DNA of 64,000 nucleotides from Cuspidothrix issatschenkoi CHARLIE-1 (GCF_002934005.1 NZ_PGEM01000083.1:1-64000); one strand, 5' to 3'; numbered from the stretch's first letter, positions 1 through 8,949 are shown. Translations and numbers: made by a program. The notes: generated from the letters alone by a model not told the origin.

Positions 1-282
1 GGTGCGGAATGTGGGTTTTAAGTTGGGATGAAGTTTTTCAGGAAAATTTTACTCTTTGGGAAGATTAGAAATATATACTTTTGTGTCCTTAATCTCTAAT
101 TATTTAGGGTATAGAATATGCGATATTCAAAAAACAATTAAAATTTACTCTTCCCTCTCAATAGTCAGCAGTCAACAGTCAACCATTCATTAAACTTCGT
201 TACGAAATAAGAAGCTAGGTGAAAAACATGATACCTTCTGATCTAGTCAAACAATTACACAAACCTTACAAAGGAGAACACA

Positions 283-489
283 GTGGCAATGGAATCCAAT
301 GTACTAACGGGCGCAACTGTAGATAATCAAGATATAAGTGAATATGTAGCTCATCTACAGTTGCACATGACACTGCAAGCTCGCAACCTGGTTCCAACCC
401 TTAAGCAGACAGTAGAAGATAGTCGTCAGCAATTGCTTCATCAAACCCAAGCTGACTTTGAAAAATTTGCTTCTCGTCAAGTTTTATAG
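283..489 (+). CDS. small conserved-looking protein of unknown function, 68 aa
   Basis: I do not recognise this protein. The GTG start is preferred over an in-frame ATG two codons later because AAGGAG at 271-276 lies six bases upstream of the GTG. The product is acidic to neutral, soluble, without membrane segment or signal peptide, and rich in Gln, Leu and His, so it is probably helical. It stands alone, with about 220 bases before the next gene on the same strand. The good ribosome binding site is the main reason to accept it as real; function is unknown. Confidence 0.6.
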   Translation: MAMESNVLTGATVDNQDISEYVAHLQLHMTLQARNLVPTLKQTVEDSRQQLLHQTQADFEKFASRQVL

Positions 490-707
490 ATCTAACAGCA
501 TTTTTCCTGTAATTCACATAGAATAAAAGCAGATATTGTGGTTTTAGCCCCAAAGCCGCTATATTTTGCTTTTGATATTCTTTTAAGTATTTAGTTAAGA
601 AAATCACTCTTTAGAAGCAAGACCTAAGAGCCAAAAGCCGTTAAAATAATTGTAGCATTAGACCACCAATCATATTTTGTCAAGGTTAAATCGCGGCTTG
701 AATCAAA

Positions 708-1901
708 ATGACTTCACTACTCCCTCGAAACCTCAGCGTGATTATTCGACCAGTCCAACATAGGGACTTGGACGAAATCGAACGCCTAACTCAAGAATCC
801 TTATCCCCTCTTTCCCCACAAGAAGTTGACGAGGCCATGCAAAAAATGCAATGGTTACGACGCTGGTATGGATTCCTGAAATTTTTAAGTTGGTTTCCCA
901 ATCCCTTACAGTATCGCTTTTGGGGTTACGTCGCCCAACAGGGGCGCATCCTCCTGGGTATGATTCAAATATCACCGTTTAACCGCACCCGCAGCACTTG
1001 GCGGATTGATAGAGTGATGTTAGCAGGTAGTAGCGATCGCATGGGAGTAGGATCACAATTACTGCGCCATTGCTTTGAGTCCATTCTAGAAGCGCGGACT
1101 TGGATTTTAGAAGTTAACGTCAATGATGTTGATGCTTTAGCACTGTATCGCCACAACGGTTTTCAACGTCTGGCAGAAATGACATATTGGGAAATTAACC
1201 CCCAATTATTAGCTGAATTAATCCAAACCGAGCCAGATTTACCCAATCTCCTCCCAGTTAGTAACGCTGACGCTCAATTGCTCTATCAATTAGATACAGC
1301 ATCCATGCCACCCTTAGTCCGGCAAGTATTTGACCGTCACACCCACGACTTTAAAACCACATTCTTTGGTGCTATTAGCGATGCAGTCAAACAGTGGATG
1401 ACAAAAACCGAAGTTGTAAGCGGTTATGTCTTTGAACCCCAACGCAAAGCAGCCATAGGGTATTTTCAGATTCAACTTGACCGCACAGGTGAAAATCCCC
1501 ACGTAGCCACACTTACAGTTCATCCCGCTTATACTTGGCTATATCCTGAACTATTGTCTCAATTAGCCCGCATTGCCCAAGATGTTCCCCAACAAGGACT
1601 ACAACTAGCTTCTTCTGACTATCAACCAGAAAGAGAAGAATATTTAGAACGCATCGGGGCGAAACGCATAGAACATACATTAATCATGTCTCGTTCCGTT
1701 TGGCATAAACTCCGAGAATCTAAATTTGTCTCCTTGGAAGGGATTCAATGGCAAGAAATGTTACAAGGACTGCAACCAACCCGGAAACCTATCCCCGGAG
1801 GAATGTCATGGGTACAAGAACACCAGCCCATACAACAAGCCGTTAATATAGATATAGCTTCTCCCTCGGAAGCAATGCCAGATGAACCCCAGGAGCAATA
1901 A
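708..1901 (+). CDS. GNAT family N-acetyltransferase, 397 aa
   Basis: The N-terminal part (about residues 8-160) carries a GNAT fold: the acetyl-CoA loop is seen around VGSQLLRHCF, followed by the NDVDALALYRHNGF segment typical of the last strand. The second half (about 190-345) looks like a degenerate second GNAT domain, so the protein may be a tandem GNAT. It is about twice the length of single-domain members. The substrate cannot be predicted. The stop codon lies four bases before the preferred GTG start of ruvX, so the two are probably cotranscribed. The C-terminal ~40 residues are polar and probably disordered. Confidence 0.8.
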   Translation: MTSLLPRNLSVIIRPVQHRDLDEIERLTQESLSPLSPQEVDEAMQKMQWLRRWYGFLKFLSWFPNPLQYRFWGYVAQQGRILLGMIQISPFNRTRSTWRIDRVMLAGSSDRMGVGSQLLRHCFESILEARTWILEVNVNDVDALALYRHNGFQRLAEMTYWEINPQLLAELIQTEPDLPNLLPVSNADAQLLYQLDTASMPPLVRQVFDRHTHDFKTTFFGAISDAVKQWMTKTEVVSGYVFEPQRKAAIGYFQIQLDRTGENPHVATLTVHPAYTWLYPELLSQLARIAQDVPQQGLQLASSDYQPEREEYLERIGAKRIEHTLIMSRSVWHKLRESKFVSLEGIQWQEMLQGLQPTRKPIPGGMSWVQEHQPIQQAVNIDIASPSEAMPDEPQEQ

Positions 1902-1905
1902 TAAC

Positions 1906-2379
1906 GTGATCTCTGATTCCTCCAAATCATTTATCTCTGCCTTGGGTATTGATGTTGGTAGTAAACGCATCGGTTTAGCCGGTTGTGATGGTACTGGCTT
2001 AATTGCCACAGGTATCACCACAATTGAGCGTAAGTCTTTTGTTGAAGATGTGGAAAAAATTCAACAAATAGTTAATGACCGACAAGTACAAATTTTAGTT
2101 GTCGGTTTACCATATAACATGGATGGTTCTTTGGGTTTTCAAGCGCGTCATGTCCAAAAATTTGCCACTAGACTAGCTAAGTCTCTCCAACTGCCTTTGG
2201 AATATATGGATGAACGCTTAACTTCCTTTCAAGCAGAACAACTATTAATTTCAGAAAACCGTTCCCCATCCAGAAATAAAGATTTAATTGACCGTAAGGC
2301 GGCAGCCTTGATTTTACAACAATGGTTAGATGTGCGGCGAACTTCGGTACACAGATCAGTAACATTTACTGATGAGTGA
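1906..2379 (+). CDS. ruvX: RuvX/YqgF-family Holliday junction resolvase-like nuclease
   Basis: RNase H-fold protein of the YqgF family, implicated in Holliday junction resolution and pre-16S rRNA 5' maturation. Family motifs are present in order: GIDVGSKRIG with the first acidic residue, VVGLPYNMDGS, YMDERLTS with the second acid, and IDRKAAALILQQW with the last. I chose the GTG at 1906 because AGGAG at 1891-1895 sits ten bases upstream and it avoids overlap with the GNAT gene; an in-frame ATG at 1882 would overlap that gene by 20 bases. Length about 157 aa, close to family norm. Confidence 0.92.
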   Translation: MISDSSKSFISALGIDVGSKRIGLAGCDGTGLIATGITTIERKSFVEDVEKIQQIVNDRQVQILVVGLPYNMDGSLGFQARHVQKFATRLAKSLQLPLEYMDERLTSFQAEQLLISENRSPSRNKDLIDRKAAALILQQWLDVRRTSVHRSVTFTDE

Positions 2380-2507
2380 TCCCTTTTAACATGATATTCT
2401 AAAAACTATTGCTTGTATCTCTCAATTTATGGTTGACATCGGCTGTCATTTAACGGTTCAATGATTTCCATATTTAAGAGTATTATTTAAATTTAGATAA
2501 TTCAGCT

Positions 2508-3080
2508 ATGTTTTCCTCTCCATTCCCTGAAGATAATGATCACGCTCCCGAAAGTTCTCTGACTTTGACAGATGAGCTAAAACGAACTTTAGAATGTTAC
2601 ATTGAGCATACCCTCTCAGTAGACGGACAGAAATATGTCCTGCTGTTACCTGTAGATGCACCCATAGAAATTTTCGCTTGGGAAACTGATGGCGAAGAAG
2701 AGGAAGCAGTTTTAGTAGAAGATGATGAAGTCATCGAAGAAATTTTTAGCACTGCTCAAGCGGTTCTTTCTGAGCAAAATCTCATTCTCAAAAATACTGC
2801 TTATGCCCTGACTGTAGCAGGTGATTTACCTCCTGAAGAGGAGTCAAAATTATTCACTTTAGAAATTGAAGATGAAGAAAATGGTTTAGAACCAGAGCAA
2901 CTGCTGGAAATTGCCACTTTTTATCATCAAGACCAGGAGTATGCCATTTATACTCCCCTCGATCCCCTGCTCTTTTTTGCCAGAATTACTAAGACAGGTG
3001 AACCAGAATTACTTTCTCCTGAAGAGTTTCGCCAATTTCAACCCCTGTTAGAAGAACATCTTTTTAACGAAGTTGAGTAG
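2508..3080 (+). CDS. DUF3727 family protein, 190 aa
   Basis: A very acidic protein characteristic of cyanobacteria and plastids. It contains two similar halves (about residues 25-95 and 120-185), each with a beta-rich pattern of the form YVLLLPVDAPIEIFAW and YAIYTPLDPLLFFAR, matching the DUF1292-like plus DUF3727 architecture. Asp/Glu-rich stretches lie between them (EEEEAVLVEDDEVIEE). No catalytic motif or membrane segment is visible. It follows ruvX on the same strand after 128 bases. Family membership is recognised from memory; the function is unknown. Confidence 0.8.
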   Translation: MFSSPFPEDNDHAPESSLTLTDELKRTLECYIEHTLSVDGQKYVLLLPVDAPIEIFAWETDGEEEEAVLVEDDEVIEEIFSTAQAVLSEQNLILKNTAYALTVAGDLPPEEESKLFTLEIEDEENGLEPEQLLEIATFYHQDQEYAIYTPLDPLLFFARITKTGEPELLSPEEFRQFQPLLEEHLFNEVE

Positions 3081-3151
3081 TTACGGTTGACTGTTGCCCT
3101 ATTCAAGAAGATTAAGTTTAATCCTATTAGACATAGGAGTGAAAATTATCC

Positions 3152-3177
3152 TAGGGACAATTCATGAATTGTCCCTA
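3152..3177. repeat. 26-bp perfect palindrome, family member 1
   Basis: Each arm reads TAGGGACAATTCA; the centre is ATTCATGAAT. Two other palindromes of exactly the same length with TAGGG/CCCTA ends and a following CAA occur at 7632-7657 and 16511-16536. No poly-T follows, so it is not a simple terminator. Confidence 0.8.
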
Positions 3178-3350
3178 CAAGGGTTTAGTGGTTATGCACA
3201 TTTAATTACCACCAGATGTCTATTGAACCAAGTAGGTTAGCAAAATAAAATCAAAGTGTGTAAGGAAAAGAAAACAAGGATAAAACCCTTTTTCCGCTGC
3301 CCTCTGCCTCCTACCTTATCCCAAGGACAATTTTTAACACAAACCTACTT

Positions 3351-3875
3351 ATGACCCGCAATCATCTATTACAGCCTGATTTGATTTTACCAGGCTCAAT
3401 CTTGACTCTGACACCAGACATAATCCAACAATATGGGCTTAAAGGTCTAGTATTGGATGTAGATGAAACCTTAGTACCAATTAGAGCGGGTTCGACTTTC
3501 CCAGAACTGCAAGTATGGGTAGAAGCAATTCGTTATTCTACAACATTATGGTTAGTTAGTAATAATTTAAGTGAAGCCAGAATTGGTAGTATTGCCCGTT
3601 CTTTAGATTTACCTTACTACTTAGGTGCGGCTAAACCCTCCCGTAGGAAAATTAGGGCGGCATTACAAGAGATGAATTTACCAGCCCATCAAGTGGGAAT
3701 GGTAGGCGATCGCTTGTTTACAGATATCTTAGCGGGTAATCGTTTAGGAATGTTTACAATTTTAGTTGAGCCAATTATCCATCCTGATTTTACAGACCTG
3801 CGTACCCACCCCATCCGTAACATTGAAGTTTGGATATCGGAAATACTAGGGGCATCTATTACCGGGAAGAGGTAG
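3351..3875 (+). CDS. YqeG-family HAD IIIA-type phosphatase, 174 aa
   Basis: HAD superfamily hydrolase similar to bacterial YqeG and the organellar PGP phosphatase family. Motif I is LDVDETLVP (nucleophile and general acid Asp), motif II is WLVSNN, motif III the Lys in AAKPSRRK, and motif IV GDRLFTDILAGN. The protein lacks a cap domain, as usual for the IIIA group, and is of full length. Related proteins act on phosphatidylglycerophosphate or other small phosphates; the substrate here is inferred only. It stands alone with 270 bases upstream and about 400 bases downstream. Confidence 0.88.
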   Translation: MTRNHLLQPDLILPGSILTLTPDIIQQYGLKGLVLDVDETLVPIRAGSTFPELQVWVEAIRYSTTLWLVSNNLSEARIGSIARSLDLPYYLGAAKPSRRKIRAALQEMNLPAHQVGMVGDRLFTDILAGNRLGMFTILVEPIIHPDFTDLRTHPIRNIEVWISEILGASITGKR

Positions 3876-3904
3876 GGGCGCAGGGGCAAGGAAGGTAAAA
3901 ATAA

Positions 3905-3933
3905 TACAGCGATATGCAGTTGAATGAGATACA
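3905..3933. repeat. dispersed repeat, copy A
   Basis: The stretch around GAATGAGATACA is nearly repeated at 10091-10118, including the flanking pattern GCG-TATGCA-TTGAATGAGATACA with two mismatches. It lies in non-coding DNA here and touches the 5' flank of the aldo/keto reductase gene in the other copy. Confidence 0.5.
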
Positions 3934-4124
3934 AACGGTTACTGAGCGATAGCCTGTGTGGCGTTAGCCATGCCACTGCCTCCTGCTATATTGTGTTTTT
4001 TTGTGTGGTTTAGGATACAAAGATTTACAAACATTGATAATTTGTAAAAAAAGTAAACCTAAAGAAATAATTAAGAAATTCTATAGTTTGCAAAAAATGA
4101 GGGATCATTGATTTTGATAATATC

Positions 4125-4221
4125 AGGGTCAGCCGAAAAAGACCCTAGCAGATAATAAATCAATATAAACTCATACAGCGTCAACCTTCACTATAGAGGG
4201 ATTGGCGCTGTATAATTTTTT
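4125..4221 (+). ncRNA. candidate small RNA with two hairpins and an intrinsic terminator
   Basis: A first hairpin pairs AGGGTC (4125-4130) with GACCCT (4141-4146) around a purine-rich loop. A single-stranded A-rich linker follows. The second hairpin pairs 4173-4184 (ATACAGCGTCAA) with 4202-4213, 12 pairs including one G-U, and is followed by a six-T run at 4216-4221, the layout of a Rho-independent terminator. A possible -10 box (GATAAT, 4116-4121) lies just upstream with no clear -35. It lies between the YqeG-like gene, whose stop is 250 bases away, and proB. I do not recognise a known family. Confidence 0.4.
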
Positions 4222-4237
4222 GGAAGTATAGCAGGTG

Positions 4238-4258
4238 ACTGTTAACTGTTAACTGTTG
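4238..4258. repeat. short tandem heptamer repeat, three units
   Basis: Three copies of ACTGTTA, the last ending in G, in tandem just upstream of proB. This is a small example of the tandem heptamer class common in heterocystous cyanobacteria. Confidence 0.7.
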
Positions 4259-4277
4259 ACAACTGACAACTTGACTA

Positions 4278-5387
4278 ATGACCCAAACAATTGTTATTAA
4301 AATCGGTACTTCTAGTCTTACCCAACCAGAAACAGGACAATTAGCCCTTTCTAGCATTGCTACTTTAGCGGAAACTCTCTCTGATTTACGAAGACAGGGA
4401 CATCGGGTAATTTTAGTTTCCTCTGGTGCTGTGGGGGTGGGTTGTGCGCGGTTAGGTTTAACTGAACGTCCTAAAGCCATAGCCTTAAAACAAGCTGTAG
4501 CAGCAGTTGGTCAAGGGCGATTAATGCGTATATACGATGATTTATTTACTATCTTACAACAACCTATTGCCCAAGTATTATTAACTAGAGCAGATTTGGT
4601 ACAACGTAGCCGCTATCTGAATGTTAATAACACTTTTCAAGAACTACTCAATTTAGGAGTAATTCCTGTTGTGAATGAAAATGATACAGTAGCGGTAGAA
4701 GAGTTAAAATTCGGGGATAATGATACTCTCTCGGCATTAGTCGCTAGTTTAGTAGAAGCAGACTGGTTATTTTTGCTCACCGATGTTGATAGATTATATT
4801 CAGCCGATCCCCGTTCCGTACCTGATGCTAAACCTATTAGTGTAGTTAGCAGTATGCAAGAACTGACCGAACTACAAATTCAAACCGATGGACAGGGTTC
4901 TCAATGGGGAACAGGAGGAATGATGACAAAAATTTCTGCGGCCAGAATTGCGATCGCTGCTGGTATCCGCACAGTTATCACCCAAGGGCTGTTTCCTCAC
5001 AACATTGCCAAAATTATTCAAGGAGAACTCATCGGTACACACTTTTTACCCCAACCAGAACCCACGTCAGCCCGGAAACGTTGGATAGCCTATGGTTTGA
5101 TCCCCGGAGGAAAATTATATTTAGATCCAGGAGCGATCGCCGCCATTACCAAAGGGGGAAAATCCTTATTGGCCGCAGGTATTAAAGCCGTAGAAGGAAA
5201 ATTCGACAATCAAGAAGCAGTGCAATTATATGATACTAATGATCATGAAATTGCTAGAGGACTAGTAAATTACAGTAGTAATGAATTGCAAAAGATTTGC
5301 GGCCGACATTCACGAGAAATACCCTCAATTTTAGGTTATGAAGGTGTGGATACTGTAATACATCGAGATAATTTAGTGTTAATTTAA
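4278..5387 (+). CDS. proB: glutamate 5-kinase
   Basis: Catalyses ATP-dependent phosphorylation of glutamate, the first step of proline synthesis. The amino-acid kinase domain spans about residues 1-250 ([13 protein letters not shown] at the start, [46 protein letters not shown]). A PUA domain fills about residues 275-360, as in the long bacterial form. Length 369 aa is normal. The ATG directly follows a heptamer repeat and there is no strong Shine-Dalgarno sequence. ftsW starts 18 bases downstream, so the two may be cotranscribed. Confidence 0.97.
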   Translation: MTQTIVIKIGTSSLTQPETGQLALSSIATLAETLSDLRRQGHRVILVSSGAVGVGCARLGLTERPKAIALKQAVAAVGQGRLMRIYDDLFTILQQPIAQVLLTRADLVQRSRYLNVNNTFQELLNLGVIPVVNENDTVAVEELKFGDNDTLSALVASLVEADWLFLLTDVDRLYSADPRSVPDAKPISVVSSMQELTELQIQTDGQGSQWGTGGMMTKISAARIAIAAGIRTVITQGLFPHNIAKIIQGELIGTHFLPQPEPTSARKRWIAYGLIPGGKLYLDPGAIAAITKGGKSLLAAGIKAVEGKFDNQEAVQLYDTNDHEIARGLVNYSSNELQKICGRHSREIPSILGYEGVDTVIHRDNLVLI

Positions 5388-5405
5388 ATTACCAATTACC
5401 AAATT

Positions 5406-6593
5406 GTGAATCTACTACGTTTAATCCCAATTTTTGATAATTCTGTTTCTACCTGGGGGTTAGAAGCCCGTATATTGCGTTGGCTAATATTAACATGGAT
5501 GTTTATTGGCCTAATCATCCTCTTCTCTGCATCCTATCCCGTAGCTGATGAACGTCATGGTGATGGTTTATATTATTTCAAACGTCAAATGCTTTGGGGT
5601 ATCGTTTCCTTAATTATTTTCAACATCATTGTTAATTTGCCATTGCGGAAAATTTTAGGAGTATCTCATTGGTTTTTAATATTGTTCCTAATGTTGATTT
5701 TTGTGACCTTAATCCCAGGATTAGGAAAAAAAGCCTTTGATGCAGCCAGATGGATAGCCATCGGACCCATTCCTATTCAACCATCAGAATTAATTAAACC
5801 GTTTTTAGTGCTACAAAGTGCCACACTTTTTAGCAAATGGGAAAAACTATCTTGGGAAATGCGTTTATCATGGTTAGGTGTTTTTGGTCTTGTTCTCTTA
5901 GGAATTCTTGCACAACCTAATTTAAGTACCACAGCACTTTGTGGGATGACAATTTGGTTTATAGCCTTAGCCGCAGGACTACCCTATAAATACCTGGGAG
6001 GAACAGCCCTTGGAGGTGTACTTTTAGCCTTACTAAGTATTAGCATCAAAGAATATCAACGTAAACGTATTATGTCCTTTATGAATCCTTGGGGTGATGC
6101 CACAGGAGATGGTTATCAATTAGTACAAAGTTTACTAGCTGTAGGTTCAGGTCAAACTTGGGGATCTGGGTTTGGACTTTCTCAACAAAAATTGTTTTAT
6201 TTGCCTATTCAAGATACTGATTTTATCTTTGCAATTTTTTCTGAAGAATTTGGTTTTGTGGGAGGTATTTTACTATTACTAATGTTAGCCATATTTACCA
6301 CCATAGGATTAATTGTTGCCCTCAAATCTAAAAATTTGACATCCCAATTAGTCGCCATTGGTATGGTAGTTCTGATAATTGGCCAGTCATTATTACATAT
6401 TGGTGTCACCATAGGCGCATTACCAACTACAGGTTTACCCTTACCCATGTTTAGTTATGGTGGTAATTCCATGATTGCTAGTTTAATATCTTCAGCTTTA
6501 TTAATTCGAGTAGCCAGGGAAAGTGGCAAAGCAGAAGTAGTTCCCCTCCACAAAACACCATCTGAAAATCGGCCAAGAAGACGATTTTTTTAG
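5406..6593 (+). CDS. ftsW: FtsW/RodA-family cell division peptidoglycan glycosyltransferase
   Basis: SEDS-family polytopic membrane protein that polymerises lipid II, probably in the divisome. About ten membrane segments can be seen. Family motifs include DAARWIAIGPIPIQPSELIK, DATGDGYQLVQSLLAVGSG, and the C-terminal GLPLPMFSYGGNSMIA. The start is GTG at 5406; residues 1-25 are cytoplasmic. It could be called RodA, but the cyanobacterial gene of this type is usually annotated ftsW. Length 395 aa is typical. Its 3' end converges on the RNase D-like gene, 32 bases apart. Confidence 0.9.
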   Translation: MNLLRLIPIFDNSVSTWGLEARILRWLILTWMFIGLIILFSASYPVADERHGDGLYYFKRQMLWGIVSLIIFNIIVNLPLRKILGVSHWFLILFLMLIFVTLIPGLGKKAFDAARWIAIGPIPIQPSELIKPFLVLQSATLFSKWEKLSWEMRLSWLGVFGLVLLGILAQPNLSTTALCGMTIWFIALAAGLPYKYLGGTALGGVLLALLSISIKEYQRKRIMSFMNPWGDATGDGYQLVQSLLAVGSGQTWGSGFGLSQQKLFYLPIQDTDFIFAIFSEEFGFVGGILLLLMLAIFTTIGLIVALKSKNLTSQLVAIGMVVLIIGQSLLHIGVTIGALPTTGLPLPMFSYGGNSMIASLISSALLIRVARESGKAEVVPLHKTPSENRPRRRFF

Positions 6594-6625
6594 AATTAGT
6601 CCTATTCAATTACTTTCCCAATTCC

Positions 6626-7540
6626 TCAATATTCTTCATGTTCCTGTTTCTGAGGCGTTATTTTCCAATAAGTATTTATATCAACATTAACAGGCAATTT
6701 TTCTAGATTAACTCCTAAATTTTTCCGTATATCTTCGGTTAAAGTAATGGTAAAATCTAAATCAATCCCTTGATTTTCTATCAAATCTCTCAATTCTTGA
6801 AACTGAGTTTTGAAAGTTTTTCGCTCATAGCTAGTCAGCTTACAGTAAGAAGTTTCTTGAACATCCTGGGCTAACATAGCTTGCTTAACTCGTTCCTGTA
6901 AATGCTCAAATTCAGATTTAAGTATTTTCTGTTGCTGTTCGATTTCCACATATCTAGCAGTCAATAAACTTAAATCTTCACTACTAGGATCTATATTTAA
7001 TTTTGACTCTATTGTTAATAACTTTAAATATACTTGGGCTAGATAAATACAATCAAGATAGGCATATTCTATCTGTACTGATGTTAATGGTCTTTTACCC
7101 CAATCACCGCTTTGTTCTTGTTTATCAATTCCATGAAAATTACAAAGTTGAGTAGCTAAAGTTTGCAGTTGATAGTTAGGTAATGGTAATAAATAAACAG
7201 GAATTTTTTTAGCCTTGGCTAAAGTACAAGTAACATTTTTCGCTTTTTTACCGCCTAAAAATTTCAGATCATAACTAGCATTATGAAAAACCTTTTCAAT
7301 CCTCTCATTCTTCATAATCTGATCAATAAAATCAGCAATTACATCTGATTGATTCAGAACATCCAGCAAATACACCCGATCACCAGTCATATCTTCAGGA
7401 TCATCCAATACCTGAATTAGTGATAATCTAGGATTAGGACTTTTATAATCGGCAATTTCTGTATCTATCCACAAAATTTTAGTTTTGCTATATTCAGCAA
7501 TGAGAGAACTAATTTCCTTAGCAGCAGTAATATAAGGCAT
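6626..7540 (-). CDS. ribonuclease D-like 3'-5' exonuclease
   Basis: DEDDy exonuclease domain at about residues 15-175: WIDTEIADY gives the first D and E, VFHNASYDLKFL the second D, and YAYLDCIYLAQVYL the Tyr and last Asp. The following 130 residues are helical with a coiled-coil tendency (EIEQQQKILKSEFEHLQERV) and lack a clear HRDC domain, unlike E. coli RNase D. Likely role is RNA or tRNA 3' trimming; this is inferred from the family. It stands alone on the minus strand with an 800-base non-coding region upstream. Confidence 0.85.
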   Translation of the reverse strand: MPYITAAKEISSLIAEYSKTKILWIDTEIADYKSPNPRLSLIQVLDDPEDMTGDRVYLLDVLNQSDVIADFIDQIMKNERIEKVFHNASYDLKFLGGKKAKNVTCTLAKAKKIPVYLLPLPNYQLQTLATQLCNFHGIDKQEQSGDWGKRPLTSVQIEYAYLDCIYLAQVYLKLLTIESKLNIDPSSEDLSLLTARYVEIEQQQKILKSEFEHLQERVKQAMLAQDVQETSYCKLTSYERKTFKTQFQELRDLIENQGIDLDFTITLTEDIRKNLGVNLEKLPVNVDINTYWKITPQKQEHEEY

Positions 7541-7631
7541 TGGTAGATGTCGGAAGATTTGAATTTGTTTTGCTACACCTATATTTTATATAGGACTTAT
7601 GCCACATGTAACTGAAACCTTTATTCTTTCC

Positions 7632-7657
7632 TAGGGGTAATTCATGAATTACCCCTA
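7632..7657. repeat. 26-bp perfect palindrome, family member 2
   Basis: Each arm reads TAGGGGTAATTCA. The inner twelve bases are shared with the copy at 3152-3177, while the outer arm differs with compensating changes that keep pairing. Confidence 0.8.
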
Positions 7658-7717
7658 CAAACTTTGAATTTATTCAGTCCATTCTATAGGCATAATATTT
7701 GATTTATGAAAAGATAA

Positions 7718-7782
7718 GTAGGGTGCGTCAGACTGCATAAATTCTATCAATAAACAGATTTGTCATATCTGACGCACCCTAC
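7718..7782. repeat. inverted repeat, 15-bp perfect arms
   Basis: GTAGGGTGCGTCAGA at 7718-7732 pairs perfectly with 7768-7782 across a 35-base spacer. The form is that of a small non-autonomous element or remnant; no transposase is nearby. Confidence 0.7.
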
Positions 7783-7809
7783 AATACTTCTTTTATCGCA
7801 CATCCGTGA

Positions 7810-7862
7810 GGTACAAACTGAATAACCAAAACCCAAGCTGCAAGGGTGTTTCACCTCCTGCC
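7810..7862. repeat. dispersed repeat, inverted relative to the copy at 14241-14306
   Basis: The ends GGTACAAACTGAA (7810-7822) and AAGGGTGTTTCACCTCCTGCC-like block (7842-7862) recur in reverse complement at 14241-14306, with a different middle part. Confidence 0.5.
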
Positions 7863-7885
7863 TCCTATCTTCTCCTATATCCACG

Positions 7886-7915
7886 AAAAAAGCTCAGGAA
7901 TTAATACCTGAGCTT
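7886..7915 (-). terminator. Rho-independent terminator, minus strand
   Basis: A nine-pair stem, AAGCTCAGG (7890-7898) with 7907-7915, eight-base loop, followed on the minus strand by a run of T from the A tract at 7886-7891. It would end transcripts entering from 8.0-8.7 kb, i.e. the RRM gene or a separate RNA. Confidence 0.7.
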
Positions 7916-8013
7916 GTGGTAAACTTAAATTATATATTTGAGGCAGATAGACATCCGATACTTTTTTGCTAACTAATGCCAACAAATACATAAGTTGAGA
8001 TTTTTTTCTTTCA

Positions 8014-8199
8014 ACCAAGGCGTATCAACCAATGCACAAAGATAAATTCCTCGCGCACTTAATAAGTGTTTGCCGTGCTTGGTTCTCGCACAAAGAAGCA
8101 AACTGAATTAAGAGTATTATATTTTCTTGACGCAGTGACTATCTTGATTTACAGAGGAATAGTTTGCCAAGATGGTATTTCTCCAGATACTCTTAATTC
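8014..8199 (-). ncRNA. candidate structured RNA or structured 3' trailer of the RRM gene
   Basis: A 13-base perfect inverted repeat, GAATTAAGAGTAT at 8105-8117 and its complement at 8187-8199, encloses a second pairing of 8139-8147 with the CAAGATGGT segment near 8168-8176. A further arm pair joins AACCAAG (8014-8020) to 8079-8085 and encloses a small hairpin at 8057-8069. Minus strand is suggested only by the terminator at 7886-7915. A 6S RNA is a possibility but I cannot recognise its conserved bubble. Confidence 0.3.
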
Positions 8200-8356
8200 T
8201 AAATAGCTTACAGGCTATAGGTAAAATATATCGTACATCCGGTGAAATTCGACCGCTTTTCACCAGTGGTATGTATGCCATGGGGAAAGTAGATCGTTAG
8301 TTAACGAAAGTTAGCAAATGCTTAACTAACTAATTCCCTTCTCAAATTGATAGCTA

Positions 8357-8674
8357 TTAGTAGCGGTTACCGCGGAAATTACCGCCACCACCACCACGAT
8401 TTCCACCAAAAGAACCGCCACCACCACGATCTTCTCTGGGTTTAGCTTTGTTCACTTTCAAATCACGTCCCATCCATTCAGCACCATCTAGGGCTTCAAT
8501 TGCTGCTTCTTCTTGAGCATCAGATTCCATTTCCACAAAACCGAAACCCCGTAGTCTGCCTGTTTCCCGGTCAGTGGGTAATTGTACACGCTTTACAGTA
8601 CCATATTCTGCAAAAACTGCACTTAGAGCGTCCTGGGTAACTTGATAAGAAAGATTGCCTACATAAATTGACAT
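8357..8674 (-). CDS. RRM-type glycine-rich RNA-binding protein (cyanobacterial Rbp)
   Basis: A single RNA recognition motif fills residues 1-80, with RNP2 IYVGNL and RNP1 RGFGFVEM, followed by a Gly/Arg/Asn-rich tail of about 25 residues. This matches the cold-inducible Rbp proteins of cyanobacteria, which bind RNA and help mRNA localisation or stability. GGAG lies upstream of the ATG. An extended -10 promoter at 8801-8809 would give a 5' leader of roughly 120 bases, consistent with the long leaders of cold-regulated rbp genes. In some relatives rpsU follows; it is absent here. Confidence 0.95.
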   Translation of the reverse strand: MSIYVGNLSYQVTQDALSAVFAEYGTVKRVQLPTDRETGRLRGFGFVEMESDAQEEAAIEALDGAEWMGRDLKVNKAKPREDRGGGGSFGGNRGGGGGNFRGNRY

Positions 8675-8800
8675 AAATCTGCTCCAAAATCATAAGAGTG
8701 TAGAGATTTAGATTTCGGAGAAAAGTCTGTAAATACCAATGGTAAAAAGCCGATCAATACTAAAAACAAACGTGGTCCACCGAATTACTTCTCGAATCCG

Positions 8801-8809
8801 ATTATAGCA
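8801..8809 (-). promoter_or_regulatory. probable extended -10 promoter of the RRM gene
   Basis: Read on the minus strand the sequence is TGCTATAAT, a perfect -10 hexamer with the extended TGN. No good -35 is seen. Start of transcription would be near 8794. Confidence 0.5.
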
Positions 8810-8949
8810 TAAAAAATTTATATATAGGGAGGTAAATTAAAAAAATTAATCATCTTGTAGGAAGCAGGGGCTAAGGGGGAGGGACTAGGACGGGTTGCAA
8901 TCCGCAATTACCAATCCCCTGTTGCTTTTTGTCTGCTAGTAGGCGGTTA

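Larger units (their letters stand above)
7541..8356. other. 816-bp non-coding region rich in inverted repeats
   Basis: No credible open reading frame is present. It holds a 26-bp palindrome (7632-7657), a 15-bp inverted repeat (7718-7782), a copy of a dispersed repeat (7810-7862), a minus-strand terminator (7886-7915) and a block able to form long hairpins (8014-8264). The last block may be the 3' trailer of the RRM gene or a separate RNA. Confidence 0.7.

Noticed and set aside
4181-4480. Minus-strand 99-codon frame covering the small RNA candidate and the start of proB
   Set aside because: Most of it is antisense to the conserved proB N-terminus and it starts in repeat-like sequence.
7541-8356. 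tmRNA or RNase P RNA in the long non-coding region
   Set aside because: No tRNA-like ends and none of the conserved P4-type core sequences of RNase P RNA could be found on either strand.
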